From Combretum micranthum (taxonomy: Eukaryota; Streptophyta; Magnoliopsida; Myrtales; Combretaceae), in assembly GCA_024138025.1 (NCBI GenBank), contig JAMXBD010000110.1, positions 1,178,001 through 1,242,000 of the forward strand: DNA of 64,000 nt, given 5' to 3'. The position numbers and the translations under genes are program-made. The notes beneath the pieces are model-generated. The model saw nothing but the letters and a program-made list of their open reading frames with translations. It had not been told where the DNA came from and ran no database searches. Shown here piece after piece: positions 36,393 to 48,045 of this stretch (the stretch's first letter is position 1; each line of letters starts with the position of its first letter).

Positions 36393-37118
36393 CACCACCG
36401 TAAATCTGACATTGAAGCTTGCCTCCGAACAGTTCGCCACGAAAAAGCCAATATCCAACTCAAGCTGCCCTAAACAGAGAACATAATCTTGAACAGGAAC
36501 TAAACCATGTGTTGAATCATGAAGAGAAGTTATGGGCAGCCAAAGCCAGAGCTAAGTGGATCATTGCCGTTGAACGAAATACAAAATACTTTCATAGTCT
36601 GGCTATTGCCCGTCGATCAAAGACTCGGATCACAGCATTGATTAATAATTCTAAAGAGTGGATTATTGATGAACAAAGCCTGCTTCATCACACCAAACTC
36701 TTCTTTATCGGTCTTTACTCTACGACCAAGCTTCTTAACAAGGATAATGTTATAGTTAGGGACAATGCAGGAGCCAGTCTTTCGGCTGATTAGAGAGCTA
36801 CCCTAGACAAACCAGAATCATCAGCGGAAATTTATAAAGCTTTAACATCAATTAGGAGGCATAAAAGTCCTGGTGTTGATGGTTTTCATGCCATATTCTA
36901 CAAAACTTGCTGGGATATTTTTGGCCCTGCCATTTATAAACGAATTAAGCTATGCTTCCAATCATGTACTGGATCTGAGGAAATTAATCGCACACTTCTC
37001 GTGCTCATCCCAAAAATGGCTGGTGCATCTAAACTAAAGGATTTTTGGATAATAAGTCTTTACACCACGGTCTACAAAATTGTTACCAAAATTCTAGTTA
37101 ATCGCCTACGGCCCTTCC

Positions 37119-37893
37119 TAACGGGATAAAGAACCAATGGAATAAAGAACCACGCCAACCTATGACAGTGACCCGATATTTAGATCTGGGATTAGAATCA
37201 TCATCGTCTAAGAAAATCCAGTGGAAACCATGACCCACTGCTTATAACGAAGCAGGAACCTTTGTATAGTTGAAGACGCCACAACAGAATGAGGAAATTT
37301 CGATTAATAAGTCGAAGGTTTGAACGCCACGGTAAAGGAAATCTAATAAGTTCATATCATGTTCTATTAAGAACACTCACAGAGAGAAACTCTCAATCTC
37401 ATTCATAAAGAATAATCTCATAATCTGTCTTTTACAAAAGAGTTTTAGTCTATATATATATAGACTTTCAAAAGAAACCCTAAACAAAATAAAACAAGGC
37501 ATAAATACAAAAAATACCCCTAAATAAAAACCTAATCATGGAATAAACATAAGCTGATGTGAAATAATTAAAGCTAGCTACGTTTGCTTATGGGCTAGCC
37601 AATAGGCCGGTAGTTTTGCTGTTATAGGTCAGCGGCATTGGCTAAGTAGGCCGCTGGCTTTAGGGCAGTGCACATGTTGGTCGCTGGTCTTGATGTTTGA
37701 GGCTGGCAACTTTCATCCAAAGCATGAAATTCTTCAATCTTTTGAGTTCTAGACCATTCTATCAGCCACTTTGGTTTGCTATACTCTTGTTTTAATATTT
37801 GGAGCTTCCTTCACTGAGCCTCTAATTCCTTCATATGGCTTATTGAACGTGAACTTGGTCGGCTCTGAACATGACGTTTTCAGGATCACATCA
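37119..37893 (-). mobile_element. Nested LTR-like insertion, 775 bp, target duplication CTTCC
   Basis: The LINE reads RLRPFL up to 37118 and resumes with LNDLISHEQANF at 37894. CTTCC occurs on each side (37114-37118 and 37894-37898). On the minus strand the unit starts TGATGTGATCC, has a TATA-like CTATATATATATAGAC zone (near 37460) and a leader-like segment, and has GTCACTGTCA about 45 bases before its end, which reads CCCGTTA. It resembles a solo LTR or terminal-repeat-in-miniature unit. The TG...TA ends are non-canonical, which leaves the family open. Confidence 0.65.
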
Positions 37894-40800
37894 CTTCCTT
37901 AATGACCTCATTAGTCATGAACAAGCCAATTTCATCCCAGGACGATCCACAATGGATAACAACGTCCTTTTTTAGGAGCTTTTATATACTATGAAGCACA
38001 AAAAGGGCGCTAAAAAGTGGATGCTAGTCAAGCTAGATCTTGAAAAAGCCTATGATAAACTCGAGTGGGACTTTATTTGCGGTGCCCTACGCATCTAAAA
38101 TTTCTCGGATTCTTTGGTGAAGCTCATAGGCAATTGCCTTGCTACAATAAATTATGAAATCATGTTTAAAGGCTCCACTCTTAATCCTGTTTCTGCTTCC
38201 CGTGGACTTAGGTAGGGCGACCCTATCTTTCCTTATTTATTCATTTTCTCCGTGGAAATACTAAGCCGTGCCATCCATTACTGTCAAAGTAGGGGTTGGT
38301 TGAAACCTATCGTGGTCAATGGAACTGCTTTTACACACCTCTTCTTTGCTGAAAACATTATCCTCCTTGGTGAAGCCACATCTGCTAATGTCCAATCCAT
38401 GAAAAATGTCCTCCAACTATTTGAAAACCTTGCTGGACAGAGAATCAATCCAACTAAATTAGCAATTATTTTCTCGGGCAACACCCCAGTTGATGACAGG
38501 CAAAACTTAGCAAATCTCTGGCAGATCAACCCCTGAAATTCCCTTTGTAAATATCTCGGCCTCCCAGTTAAGAAAGGTGGCGCTCTTAAAGCCCCAGTTT
38601 GGACTTCATTGTTCAAAAAATTCGAAGAAAGGCCGCTGGATGGAAAAATAGATCCCTCAGCCTTGAGGGTCGCCGACTGATTATCCAAACTCAACTTGAA
38701 AGAGTAATAAACTCTTACGCTCAGCTTCTCCCTCTTCCCAAGAAAACTTTAAATGAGGTTAAACGCATCGAGCATGACTTTTTATGGAATTCCTCACCTT
38801 CACAACGGAAAATCCACCGGTTGGCATGGACAACTTTGAAACAGAGCAAGCACCGAGGTGGTCTAGGCATTACTGATTTGTAACAGGAACCGAGCCTCTA
38901 TGATTAAATTGGCATGGAAAGTGAAGACAAATCAATTCACCTGGTCCTATATCCTCCATCGACGTATTCAGGCAAAATGGAATGGTCAACGCGGTAAAGC
39001 AGGTTCAGCTCGGCTAAAGGCGTTACGCACTGCTGATGACTTTCTAAAAGACATAGCTTTAATTGCTCCTACACACGGGTAGGACGTCTACTTCTGGATT
39101 GACAAGTGGACTCGACAGGGCACAGTGGGTTCTATTCTGCATGGCCCTCTTCCCAATCATGCCTACCACCTCACTTTACGGGATGTCTGGCAAGGTATTG
39201 GCCTTTGGGATGAGGAGAAGATTCAATACCTTTTAGATGACCAAATCCTACAGACTCTTGGAAATATCTATTTACAGGACAATCCACTTGACTCTAATTG
39301 GAACTGGGTCTAGCAATCTTGGGGGTATCCATAGATCCGCATCTTTCTCTAGTTTACACTATGAAATGCCCCCCCTACCATGGATAATCTTGCTACTCGT
39401 AATATTCACGACACCCAACTCTATCCCCTTTGTAATGAACAGGCCGAGACCATTGAATGCCTCTTCAAACTTTGCCCTATTTCCAGGGCATGGTGGCTCT
39501 CCTTCAATTCTTCTTGTGAGTTCTACAACTCCTTCCAACTCGACTTTCTGATCTGGCTAAAACGCAATGCCCAACGTTAACGTGCGTTTGAAGCCAATCG
39601 TGTTCCACTTTGGCCGTGTTATTTTGTCTTCTATCTTTGGGAAATCTAGAATGAAAGCAATCGAAGGGTTCTCTCCCAACCATCTATAGATTGGAGGGCT
39701 ACCACCAAAGCTCATGCAACGAAATGGTAGGCACACCACCGTAAACATAAATCTAAAATTTTGCATCTCTCTGATCCTCTACAATGGCAATCCCCAACCC
39801 ATCCAAGGGTAAAGTTCAATACAGATGAGGCGGTAACTACTAATAGCACTAGATCTATTATAGGTGGTGTTTGCCGGCACCCGAACTCCAGCTTTTGTCG
39901 AAAAGTTGCAAGCACCTTCCCCCTAGAAGCTGAGTTACTCAGCGTCTTGACAGCCATAGATTTATTGCTTACAGCTCAGCTTCCTTATTTGATATTCGAA
40001 TCAGCCTCTCCTTTGGCTCACCTTGCTTCTCTTTGCAGGGCTAAATTGGAAGAATTCACTGTTGCCCAAGTGCGCTACATTCCCCAAGAAGCAAACTAAG
40101 TTGCAGATAGTATTGTTAAATATGGACTTGATATCCTCCCTAATAGTTGTACCTCAGTTTCAGAAATTGAATCACTATCTTTTTTATCCTCGTTATGTTC
40201 CGAGGACCCATATGTGGTCATCAAGGGATGTTCGGGAACTAAGACAATAGTTTAAACCCCTCTTGTATATCTCAATCACATATGAACTTATCGTTCTTTG
40301 CTTAATAAAATCTTTTCTCCATTGAAAAAAAAATTGCCTACACAGCACATGTCGTCTTTTATGTGTAATATCTTCATCGTTAGTATGACATGCCAGCCTC
40401 TTCAATTGCTACTTGCTTATATGGCTTGAGCATTATTTATTTGTGTGATAATTTATTCAGTTTATATATTATTTGTTATGGAAAAAACTAAAGGAAAATG
40501 TCAAATGTACTTTTTATATTTGGCTTGTGTATTTGCTTATGTTCGATTGAATTGAGCGTTTTAACTCAAAATTTCACATAATCAATTTCTACTTTTCTTA
40601 CATAATTAGTTTCCAAAATTTTCAGGCATATGGCAACTTCCTCAATGAAGTAAATCATATGTAATTAGAAGTTTTTAGAGGTGTCTTTTAACTATCTTTT
40701 TTGATTGATTATGTAATTTTTCCTCTTTTATATCTAGTTGACAAAAGTATGAGTTTCATTCATTTACTAACTTCATATATCATAGATAGTATCATATAAT

Positions 40801-41316
40801 TTTATTTTATTTTTGCACACACAATGTGGATGCACCGTCTACTAGTTTAATTTCTATTCTTTATATCTTCGTGTCTATGTTTATTTTAAAGTATTTAATA
40901 TTTAAGATATTTTACTTTTTCTTTATTTTAGTAATCCTTGTGAAATATTTTATTTTAAAATAAAAAGGAATATTTGCTAAAATAAGAAGAGAAGAGATTG
41001 ATATAGCATCCCAGAATTTATTCAATATAGTGTTTTTATAATTTTCTTTGGTATATCTATAAATAAAATCCAAATATACGTGGATAGGGGTATAATACAC
41101 ATTAACAAGTGTGAATTCACAATGCATGCATAAAAATAAATTACCATAATATAATAAAATAAATAAAATAATTAATGATTAAAATATGCATATTTAAGGA
41201 AAAAATATTATGCATAAACAATATTAAAATACTTAATGAAAAGAAGAAATATAGAACTTCAACAATAAATTATAGATATATTTGTTATATAAGACAAAAG
41301 AAAAACCACTAAATAT

Positions 41317-41339
41317 TATATATATATATATATATATAT
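41317..41339. repeat. (TA)n microsatellite
   Basis: An uninterrupted TA run of about 23 bases. Confidence 0.85.
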
Positions 41340-41919
41340 TATATGGCTATCACAACGGTAGAGGAAGAGGAGATGCTACTAGGCTATAAGGTCATTGGCC
41401 ACTAAGTATAGTTTATAAAATATATACACATATATATTTAAAAAAAAAGTCATCATATTTATGCAAAAAAAAAAAAACAAATAAGAATTAATTATTAAAT
41501 CTATATGAGAAAATATTGCCTAATAGTTACACATAGACATTGCATGTACCAAAACATTATATAAAAACTGCAAAGAAGAAAATTGCTATTAATGATGTAA
41601 AATAGTAAATTAAACATTAAAATAATCATAACATCATATTCCATAATAACTAGTTGCAATTTATGGTTAACATTTATAGACAAAAATAACTTTTATACAT
41701 AAAAAATTACATCTTTTGACTAAATTTTAATAAAATCTTATTAGTTAATTGAATGAATTTCAATATACTATTAAAGAATATATAAACAATTTCAAATGAT
41801 GACAAGGATATAAATTTCAAAACTCCTAGCATTAGCTTAATAAATAACTTTTATGGTCATCGCAACATGATTGTTCAGTTAATAATCTAAATATTAAATT
41901 AATATATCATAATTGATAT

Positions 41920-42005
41920 ATTAAGTATTTTAATGGTGCTGATTGAGTATGAATTTCAACCGTTGAATAACCAAGAGACCAATTCCCTTAAAATATATGG
42001 TAGGA
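41920..42005 (+). repeat. Dispersed repeat, copy 3 (loose match)
   Basis: TATTTTAATGGTG, then TTTCAACCGTTGAATAACC, in the order and spacing of the copy at 34934-34985. It is more diverged than the other two. Confidence 0.45.
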
Positions 42006-43722
42006 CAATAGAAATTATTTTTACTTAATAATGTAGAAGATTAATAATCATATTCGAGTTTTTATTGATAAATGAAAGAAATCGGAGACACTATAATTTG
42101 TATAAAATAGAATATGATTCTTCCTAATTTAAAATTAGTAATTGTATAGCATCATATATCTTTTTTTTATCCCCTTAAGATTATTAAGTGAAAAATAATG
42201 CATAAAAAACCTATGGTGGGGGCCATTATAATCATACAAAATGATAATAATTATGTGTAATATGGTATTGCTACCAATAAATATTATTATTAGAATTTGT
42301 TTATATTATTAAAACATTTTATGCTTCTAATTTTAAAAAATTATTGGTTGATAGTCTAATCACGTTATAAGAATATAAAACAAAAGTATACAGATACATA
42401 GTGAATTGATAAGTAATGTATTAAAGAAACAATACTTCATGAGTTTGGCACTAGATAGGTTAACTAGTAATCGAATGGCTAGGTTTTGAAAATTAAAAAG
42501 AGATGATGGTTTATTTCATGACAATATAGTTAATTTTTTTATTTTTATCAAGTTTTATATGTCGATGATGATGATGATGATTTTGAGAGTTATATAGTTT
42601 CGATTACAATTTTCTACTCTGGATATTAATGACACCTTTTGTTAGTGGAATGAAATAAGTTAAAAGTAGAATTACTAGTCTTAAAAAAATTGAATAGAGA
42701 AGTATCGGCTGTTTCTTAAAATTCATTTGAGGTCTCAAAAATAGATTTTAAAATATATTTATAATATCGAGGAGTAGCCACCTCTTCATTTTACAAGCAA
42801 ATTGCAATCTTGGCCCTTTTCGGAAGATCATGAAACATAACGGTCACACTTGGCTTAGGGAAATGGAGTTTGTTGTCATAAGTTTGTTGTATTTTTGTAT
42901 TTTTTACTAATGAATATTTGATATTTGTTAAATAAATTTAAAAAATTAAATAAAGGAAGCACTTTATAGTACATGCTAATTATTTAATTACGTGGACTCA
43001 AAGGGAACAACAAGTTTGGGACGGTAAATTTTTATCTACTTTGAAAAGGAGTTTGCTATCTCGAGTTTACTATCTTCTTAGTGTTCCCGCAAATAAATAT
43101 CTCACAAGTGTTAAATAAATTTGAAAAGTAAAAAATCTTTGAAATAAATGAAGCACTTCATAATGTATATCTTTTGTTTAATCGCGAGGACACAAAAGGG
43201 ACATCAAACTTGAAACGACAAATTTTTATAGGTGGAAGGAGAATGCCAAAAGGGGCTCCTATTATAATGGGCCTATGTTTAAGTGAATAACTTAGAGGAT
43301 TTGTTTCAACTCGGCTATTTTAATTTTGATACAATTTTTTTCATCAGTAAAAAGAAGTCAATATTTACATATATTAGTATTAGAAAATAAAATATTCGAA
43401 ATATCTCAATATCTTATTATATTTTAGCAAACAAAAAAACCATACTTTTAACCATAATAATAATTTTTTTTCACTTCTTATATAAATTTATTATTATGGT
43501 AAAAGTATTTTTTATTTTGCTTACATATTTCTTTTTATTTTTTAGTAATATAGGTAAATTTTTTACTTCTTTTTACTGATAATTATTTATAAAAAAAAAA
43601 CGTTGAATTGAAGCCACTCCTCTATGTTACTGTCTCAAAACGTAAGGCTTCATTACTTTACAAAAGTAAAATTAACATGTTGCATTTGGTTTGATATATG
43701 TTCAGTTTGACATTGGTTTGAT

Positions 43723-43861
43723 ACTTGTTTGGATAAGATTATTTGTTAAGAAATATATACATAGTAAAAATAAATATATTTATTTATAATATAGATCATA
43801 CAAATCATACACAAATGTAAATCACACATATATAAATAAAAAACAAACAATCCAAACAAGT
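43723..43861. mobile_element. MITE, 139 bp, ACTTGTTTGGAT ends
   Basis: The left end ACTTGTTTGGATAAGATT and the right end, reverse complemented ACTTGTTTGGATTGTTTG, form a terminal inverted repeat with a perfect 12-base core. The interior is AT-rich and non-coding. The core TTGTTTGGAT resembles the ends of the 26833/29949 family, but the interiors do not match. Confidence 0.7.
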
Positions 43862-43971
43862 TGTAAAATTTTCGACTGAAAATGATATAAATATGGCTGA
43901 TTTTCAAGTATATTTTAGATTTTACCACCCCCAACCCCCAAATCAAAGAAAAAAAATTTATGGTATATCAC

Positions 43972-44140
43972 AATGTTGTCAAACTCGAACCGATCAGACC
44001 AATCCAATTCAGTTCAATTGGAATGGAACTAGCCATAAAAGCAGATCGATCCATTCATTTGGTCCAAAATTCCATTGACCTGGATTGAATCAATTGACTC
44101 GAGTGGTCAGATTAGGTCGAATTGGTTCACCCAGCCTAAA
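43972..44140. repeat. GTTGTCAAAC-type intergenic repeat
   Basis: Starts TGTTGTCAAACTCGAACCGATC and continues with repeated CCAATTCAGTTCAATTGG-like and GACTCGAG words. A related sequence starts at 52336 (GATGTCAAACCTAGACTGATC). Such repeats are common in plant intergenic DNA; the class is not known. Confidence 0.45.
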
Positions 44141-45116
44141 AAAGAAAAAAGAAACTATGATTGTAATTATATATCTATAATATATTACAAATTTATAAAA
44201 TATAATCATTATATTTTACTTCCTTCTATTTTTAAGATATTTACACTCTAAGCAAGTATAAACAATATAATTACAACACTAAAATATGACTTAATAACTC
44301 AATACAAATTTTGAAACTGTTGATTTGATCCAAATATATATCAAACTGAATGCTGTCATATACATTTACTATTTATAACTAAAATATTTTTTATATTTTT
44401 ACTTTTTATTCACCCTATTTAACCCTAATTGAACCCAGCTAAACTCCATAATCATGACCTCATGGCAAGTTTGGATCAGGATCCGGTCCAAGCTTCACAA
44501 GACGGGTATATTACCCAACAAAATGAAAAGGAGGCCCCGTGGTCTCCTCTCCACGGTACAATTCTTTCTTCTTCTTCTTCTTTTTAATTAACTTTAAATA
44601 GCAACCGCATGTTTAGTTGATAAAATGAAATAAAATAAGATAAGAATTACACGATCTTAAAGAATTAGATAGGAAAATAATAATTGTTTCTTTTAAGTTT
44701 CCCTAAGGTTTTACGAATATATATATATATATATATAAATTAATTAAAAAATAAAAAATTGGTATTCTGCCGGTTTTTATAAAGAACTATAACTCTTTAT
44801 TTTACAAAATAATAAATTCCTTCACCGCCACCACCACCCAAAAAAAAAAAAAAAAAAGATTCGTGAAATTAAATATTTCTTAAGTCAAATAAGTAAAAAG
44901 ACACGAATACATTATTTATATAGCCAGATATCATGCCATTAAAAGCCGTTTTGCCCTCCTGTCCTAGGCTGCTAGTGCTACACACACATCCACTCTTTAG
45001 TCTTTGCTTAAAAGACCGTTCTCCCCTCTTTCCACCAAACCCCTTCCTTTTCTACTTCTTGCTCTCTTTGTTTTCTCCAACACCTTAAACAAAGACAAAA
45101 GATAGGGGGGGAAAAA

Positions 45117-48045
45117 ATGAAGGCATCTCTGAAAGGTAGTTACGATATAGACAAAAACGGCGCCGGTGCAACTTTCGGCGTTAGCGCCCTCGACCTCAAG
45201 CTTCGAGCTTCCATTACTGACGCCACTTTGTTAGCGGTCCCAGCTTGAATGGCTTGGCTGTTGCCGTTGAGAAACCTGGCTTCTTTATTGTTGACTACAA
45301 TGTTCCCAAGAAGGTATACATGCATTTTCATATTTCTTGTTTACTAATTTACTCTGTTTCCGTTGACCCAATTGGATTTTTAGATTTAATTTAGTTTTTT
45401 GTGATATGGGTTTGATTGTCGTGGTTATAATTCCAAGGTTTATGTTAGAAAGTTATGATTTTTGAATTATGTTCTTAGGGTTGGTGCTATGAAATTAGGT
45501 AATACTTAAGAAAATTAATTTGATCTCTTAATCAGCTAGGAATTAGTCCTTGTATACAAAATAAGAGATACAAAGACTAATATAAATAGTCTTATAAGTT
45601 TCATGAATGAACAAGAAAAGTTAAGTATTAAAGAGAATTTTCTGTCATAGGAGCACCGCCGGCCGTGCCAAATCTTATTCCTAACTGTTGGACTGAAAAC
45701 AGTGATGAGATTGTTTAGCTGGCAATTGGGGGTTGAATTTATATTAAAAAAAGGAAGGTGTTTGAATTTGGTTGTTTAGCTGTTGAGAAGTTACCGAATT
45801 TCAGAGATATGAACTAGAATTATTTGCAACTGTGCTCAATTTCTACGTGCACTAATCAATATGGCATGTTCTGACATGGACTTAGGTGAGACTTTAATCC
45901 TAGACCCGAGAAATCACTTGGTAGGGCTGACAAGTTACTTGACGTGATTATTGGTGTGTAAATGCAAATGAAAATGCTCCTCTTGGTAGTTTTTTATGAT
46001 TCCTCATGTTAGTCTAAGTTATCTATTTACATTTTCATATTCTTGATCGTCTGTGCCTCAGCACTTATTAATCCATTCATAGTCTGTTTAGTTTGTCATA
46101 TTCTGATCGTTTTGGTATATTATTTCTATGTTTTTAAACAGAAAAATAGATATAGATATAGATGAAAAAAAAGATATCTTTACTCATAGACAAATAAAAG
46201 ACTAGATATGGATCAGATACAAATAAAAATAAAACAATCGAAACAGATTGAAAAAAATTATTGGAATTTGCATTTTGCCCTCAATCTAAGTGTGCACCAG
46301 ACAGTCCTAGGACATGCGAGCAACTTCACATTTAGAGCCCCAAAAGATCCCAAGTTCTCTTCTTTGCTACACACACAAAATAAACATAACGTGAGACAAG
46401 GCGTAAGCGTTACTTTTTACAAAGACAAAGGCTCTCACCTAAGAATCTTGTTCTTGGGGGAATCCCATTCTGTAGGAATGTTGTTCTTGTGTCAATTTTT
46501 TTATTGAACATAAATTTAGCCTAGTCAGGGTCCACATATGAAACTTTAGAGCCCCATATCTCTAGGGGGATGAGCGAAGTCTAGGAGGAAGGTATAGTAT
46601 CAGAAGTTTATAGAGTGATCTATATAATTTACCCTTAATTCAGTATTTCTTTGTGGTTGCATCTGCAATTTGTTTTAGAATTTTCAGGATAGATTCTTAC
46701 TCTGACTTGTGATTTGCAGGACTTTCGTTTTCAGTTTATGAACACAGTTAAAGTTGCAGAGAAACCATTGAATTTGACCTACATTCACCATAAAAATGAT
46801 AACCGCACAATTTTGGAGGGGACATTTGTGTTTGATCCTTCTAACAAGTTATCAGCTAATTATGTGCTGGGTCCAGGGCACTGCAAATTGAAGTATAGCT
46901 ATAACCATAGAGGGTTAACTACATTTGAACCTAGCTATGACATGTCCAGGAATGCATGGGATTTTGCAGTTTCAAGAAAGGTTTATGGAGATGATGTCTT
47001 TAAGGCTACATATCAGACATCTAGCAAGGCCTTGGGGCTGGAGTGGTCAAGAAATTCAAAGTTGAATGGTTGCTTCAAGGTATGTGCCTAATTGATTCAT
47101 ATTTTTCTCTATTACTAGTAGCTAGTAGGATGATAACATTAAAGTGGCGGAGCCCATTTTTATTAAAAAATCCTCAAGAAATGCAAAGAAGAGATAGACA
47201 TGGCTATGTAATTAAGGTATGCATCCTAAAAGACCTAAAAGATCAGGATCTAGCCGTCTTTATTGTGGGAAGAGCTTATCCATTGTCATCACCATTGCTG
47301 AATGCCTATGTTTTTGTGACCGCAATAGTCCTCATTAGGCTAAGGTTTCAACATTTCAGTCCTTCAAACCATTGTTGATATAGATTACCCGAGATCAAAT
47401 TTCTTCAAATCATTTTGGCCTCAGCACATCATTTACTTTGGCATATTAAAGAACAAATGTCAGATGAAGAAAAGGGTTGGTAATTTGGCATGCTTACACA
47501 TGCAATGAAAGAGTAAGTGGGAAGATAAAACGTTTGTTGCTGCATGCCATTTATATTTGTTTTTGGTGTGAAAAATATTTTGTTGGTTTTCATAAGATTG
47601 TTTTAAACAGTCATCAAGTGAGCTTTGACAAATAAACAAATTTGTCTTTGGGAAGAACCCTGTTGGTAGCTTCCCCCCTCAGTATAGATGATCTTTGGTG
47701 AGTCAGGAGTTCAATCAGCTTGATGTTTAAATAATTGATGGGTTGGACACATACATTTTTTAATATTTTCGTACAAGCATGAACACCTTGATCCATTCTA
47801 AGGGTAGAAATGTGCTAACATTTGTTTGCTTCAGTTTTTCGTGGCTGATGTCAGTTATTATCCATCAGTGCCTCATTCGTAATTTTTAGCACATCCTGCT
47901 GAAATATGTGAGCATATGTACTGGATGTATTCTAGCAATAATTCTGCTTTTCTTTTTTACTCAGGTATCTGCTTCTCTAAATCTGAATGAAGATTTGAAA
48001 ATGCCCAAAGTAAGTGCAGAGAGCACGTGGGATTTTGAAATGTAG
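45117..48045 (+). CDS. OEP24: Outer envelope pore protein 24 (OEP24), with a one-base gap in exon 1
   Basis: Exons 45117-45313, 46720-47079 and 47965-48045, with GT-AG borders (GTATAC...GCAG, GTATGT...TCAG). The product begins [15 protein letters not shown] and ends STWDFEM: 212 residues if one missing base is allowed, close to the family length. OEP24 is a beta-barrel channel of the chloroplast (plastid) outer envelope that passes sugar phosphates, dicarboxylates and other anions. Recognisable family segments include [36 protein letters not shown] and [17 protein letters not shown]. As written, exon 1 shifts frame at CCC 45239-45241 and hits TGA 45245-45247. Exons 2 and 3 are intact and in phase, so an assembly error or a very young pseudogene are the two explanations. 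There is a MITE copy in intron 1. Confidence 0.93.
46082..46249 (-). mobile_element. MITE relic in OEP24 intron 1
   Basis: On the minus strand it begins AATCTGTTTCGATTGTTTTA and contains TTTGTATCTGATCC and CATCTATATCTATATCT. The other end reads GTCTGTTTAGTTTGTC on the plus strand. It is related to the units at 26833 and 29949 but shorter and more diverged. Confidence 0.6.

Larger units (their letters stand above)
36077..40240 (+). pseudogene. LINE ORF2 (endonuclease end, RT, RNase H), disabled
   Basis: Endonuclease end: SDHLPI then RFQPMWLDHPSF. RT: KSPGVDGFHAIFYK (36870), LVLIPKM, VNRLRPFL, then after the nested unit QANFIPGRSTMDN, LVKLDLEKAYDKLEWDF, GDPIFPYLF. The catalytic box reads FAEN at about 38347 where F/YADD is required, so activity is lost. 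Then YLGLPV, WKNRSLSLEGRR, HRLAWTTLKQSKHRGGLGI. RNase H lies at 39770-40120 (FNTDEAV, PLEAELLSVLTAI). Stops, frameshifts and a 26-bp duplication break the frame repeatedly. Confidence 0.92.
36077..40333 (+). mobile_element. L1-type LINE, 5'-truncated, with a nested insertion
   Basis: A plant L1-type ORF2 remnant without ORF1 and most of the endonuclease. It starts within the endonuclease (SDHLPI box near 36153) and runs through RT, a C-terminal zinc-knuckle-like region and RNase H, ending in a 3' tail of nine A at 40325-40333. Truncation at the 5' end is the usual result of incomplete target-primed reverse transcription. No target duplication was found by eye. A 775-bp unrelated unit interrupts it at 37119-37893. 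Confidence 0.92.
40334..43722. other. Gene-free AT-rich stretch with microsatellites
   Basis: No gene was recognised. It contains a TA microsatellite at 41317-41339, a (GAT)6 run at 42564-42581, a loose dispersed-repeat copy at 41920-42005, and two related blocks at about 42830-43000 and 43010-43210 which share the order 'tttgttgt/ttgctatct...aaataaatttgaaaa...agcactt(t/c)ata' and look like a diverged local duplication. Confidence 0.55.

Noticed and set aside
38284..38694. 136-codon open frame on the minus strand
   Set aside because: It is antisense to the LINE ORF2 RT region, which has clear RT motifs on the plus strand.
45140..45331. 63-codon minus-strand frame over OEP24 exon 1
   Set aside because: It is the antisense shadow of a recognised exon.
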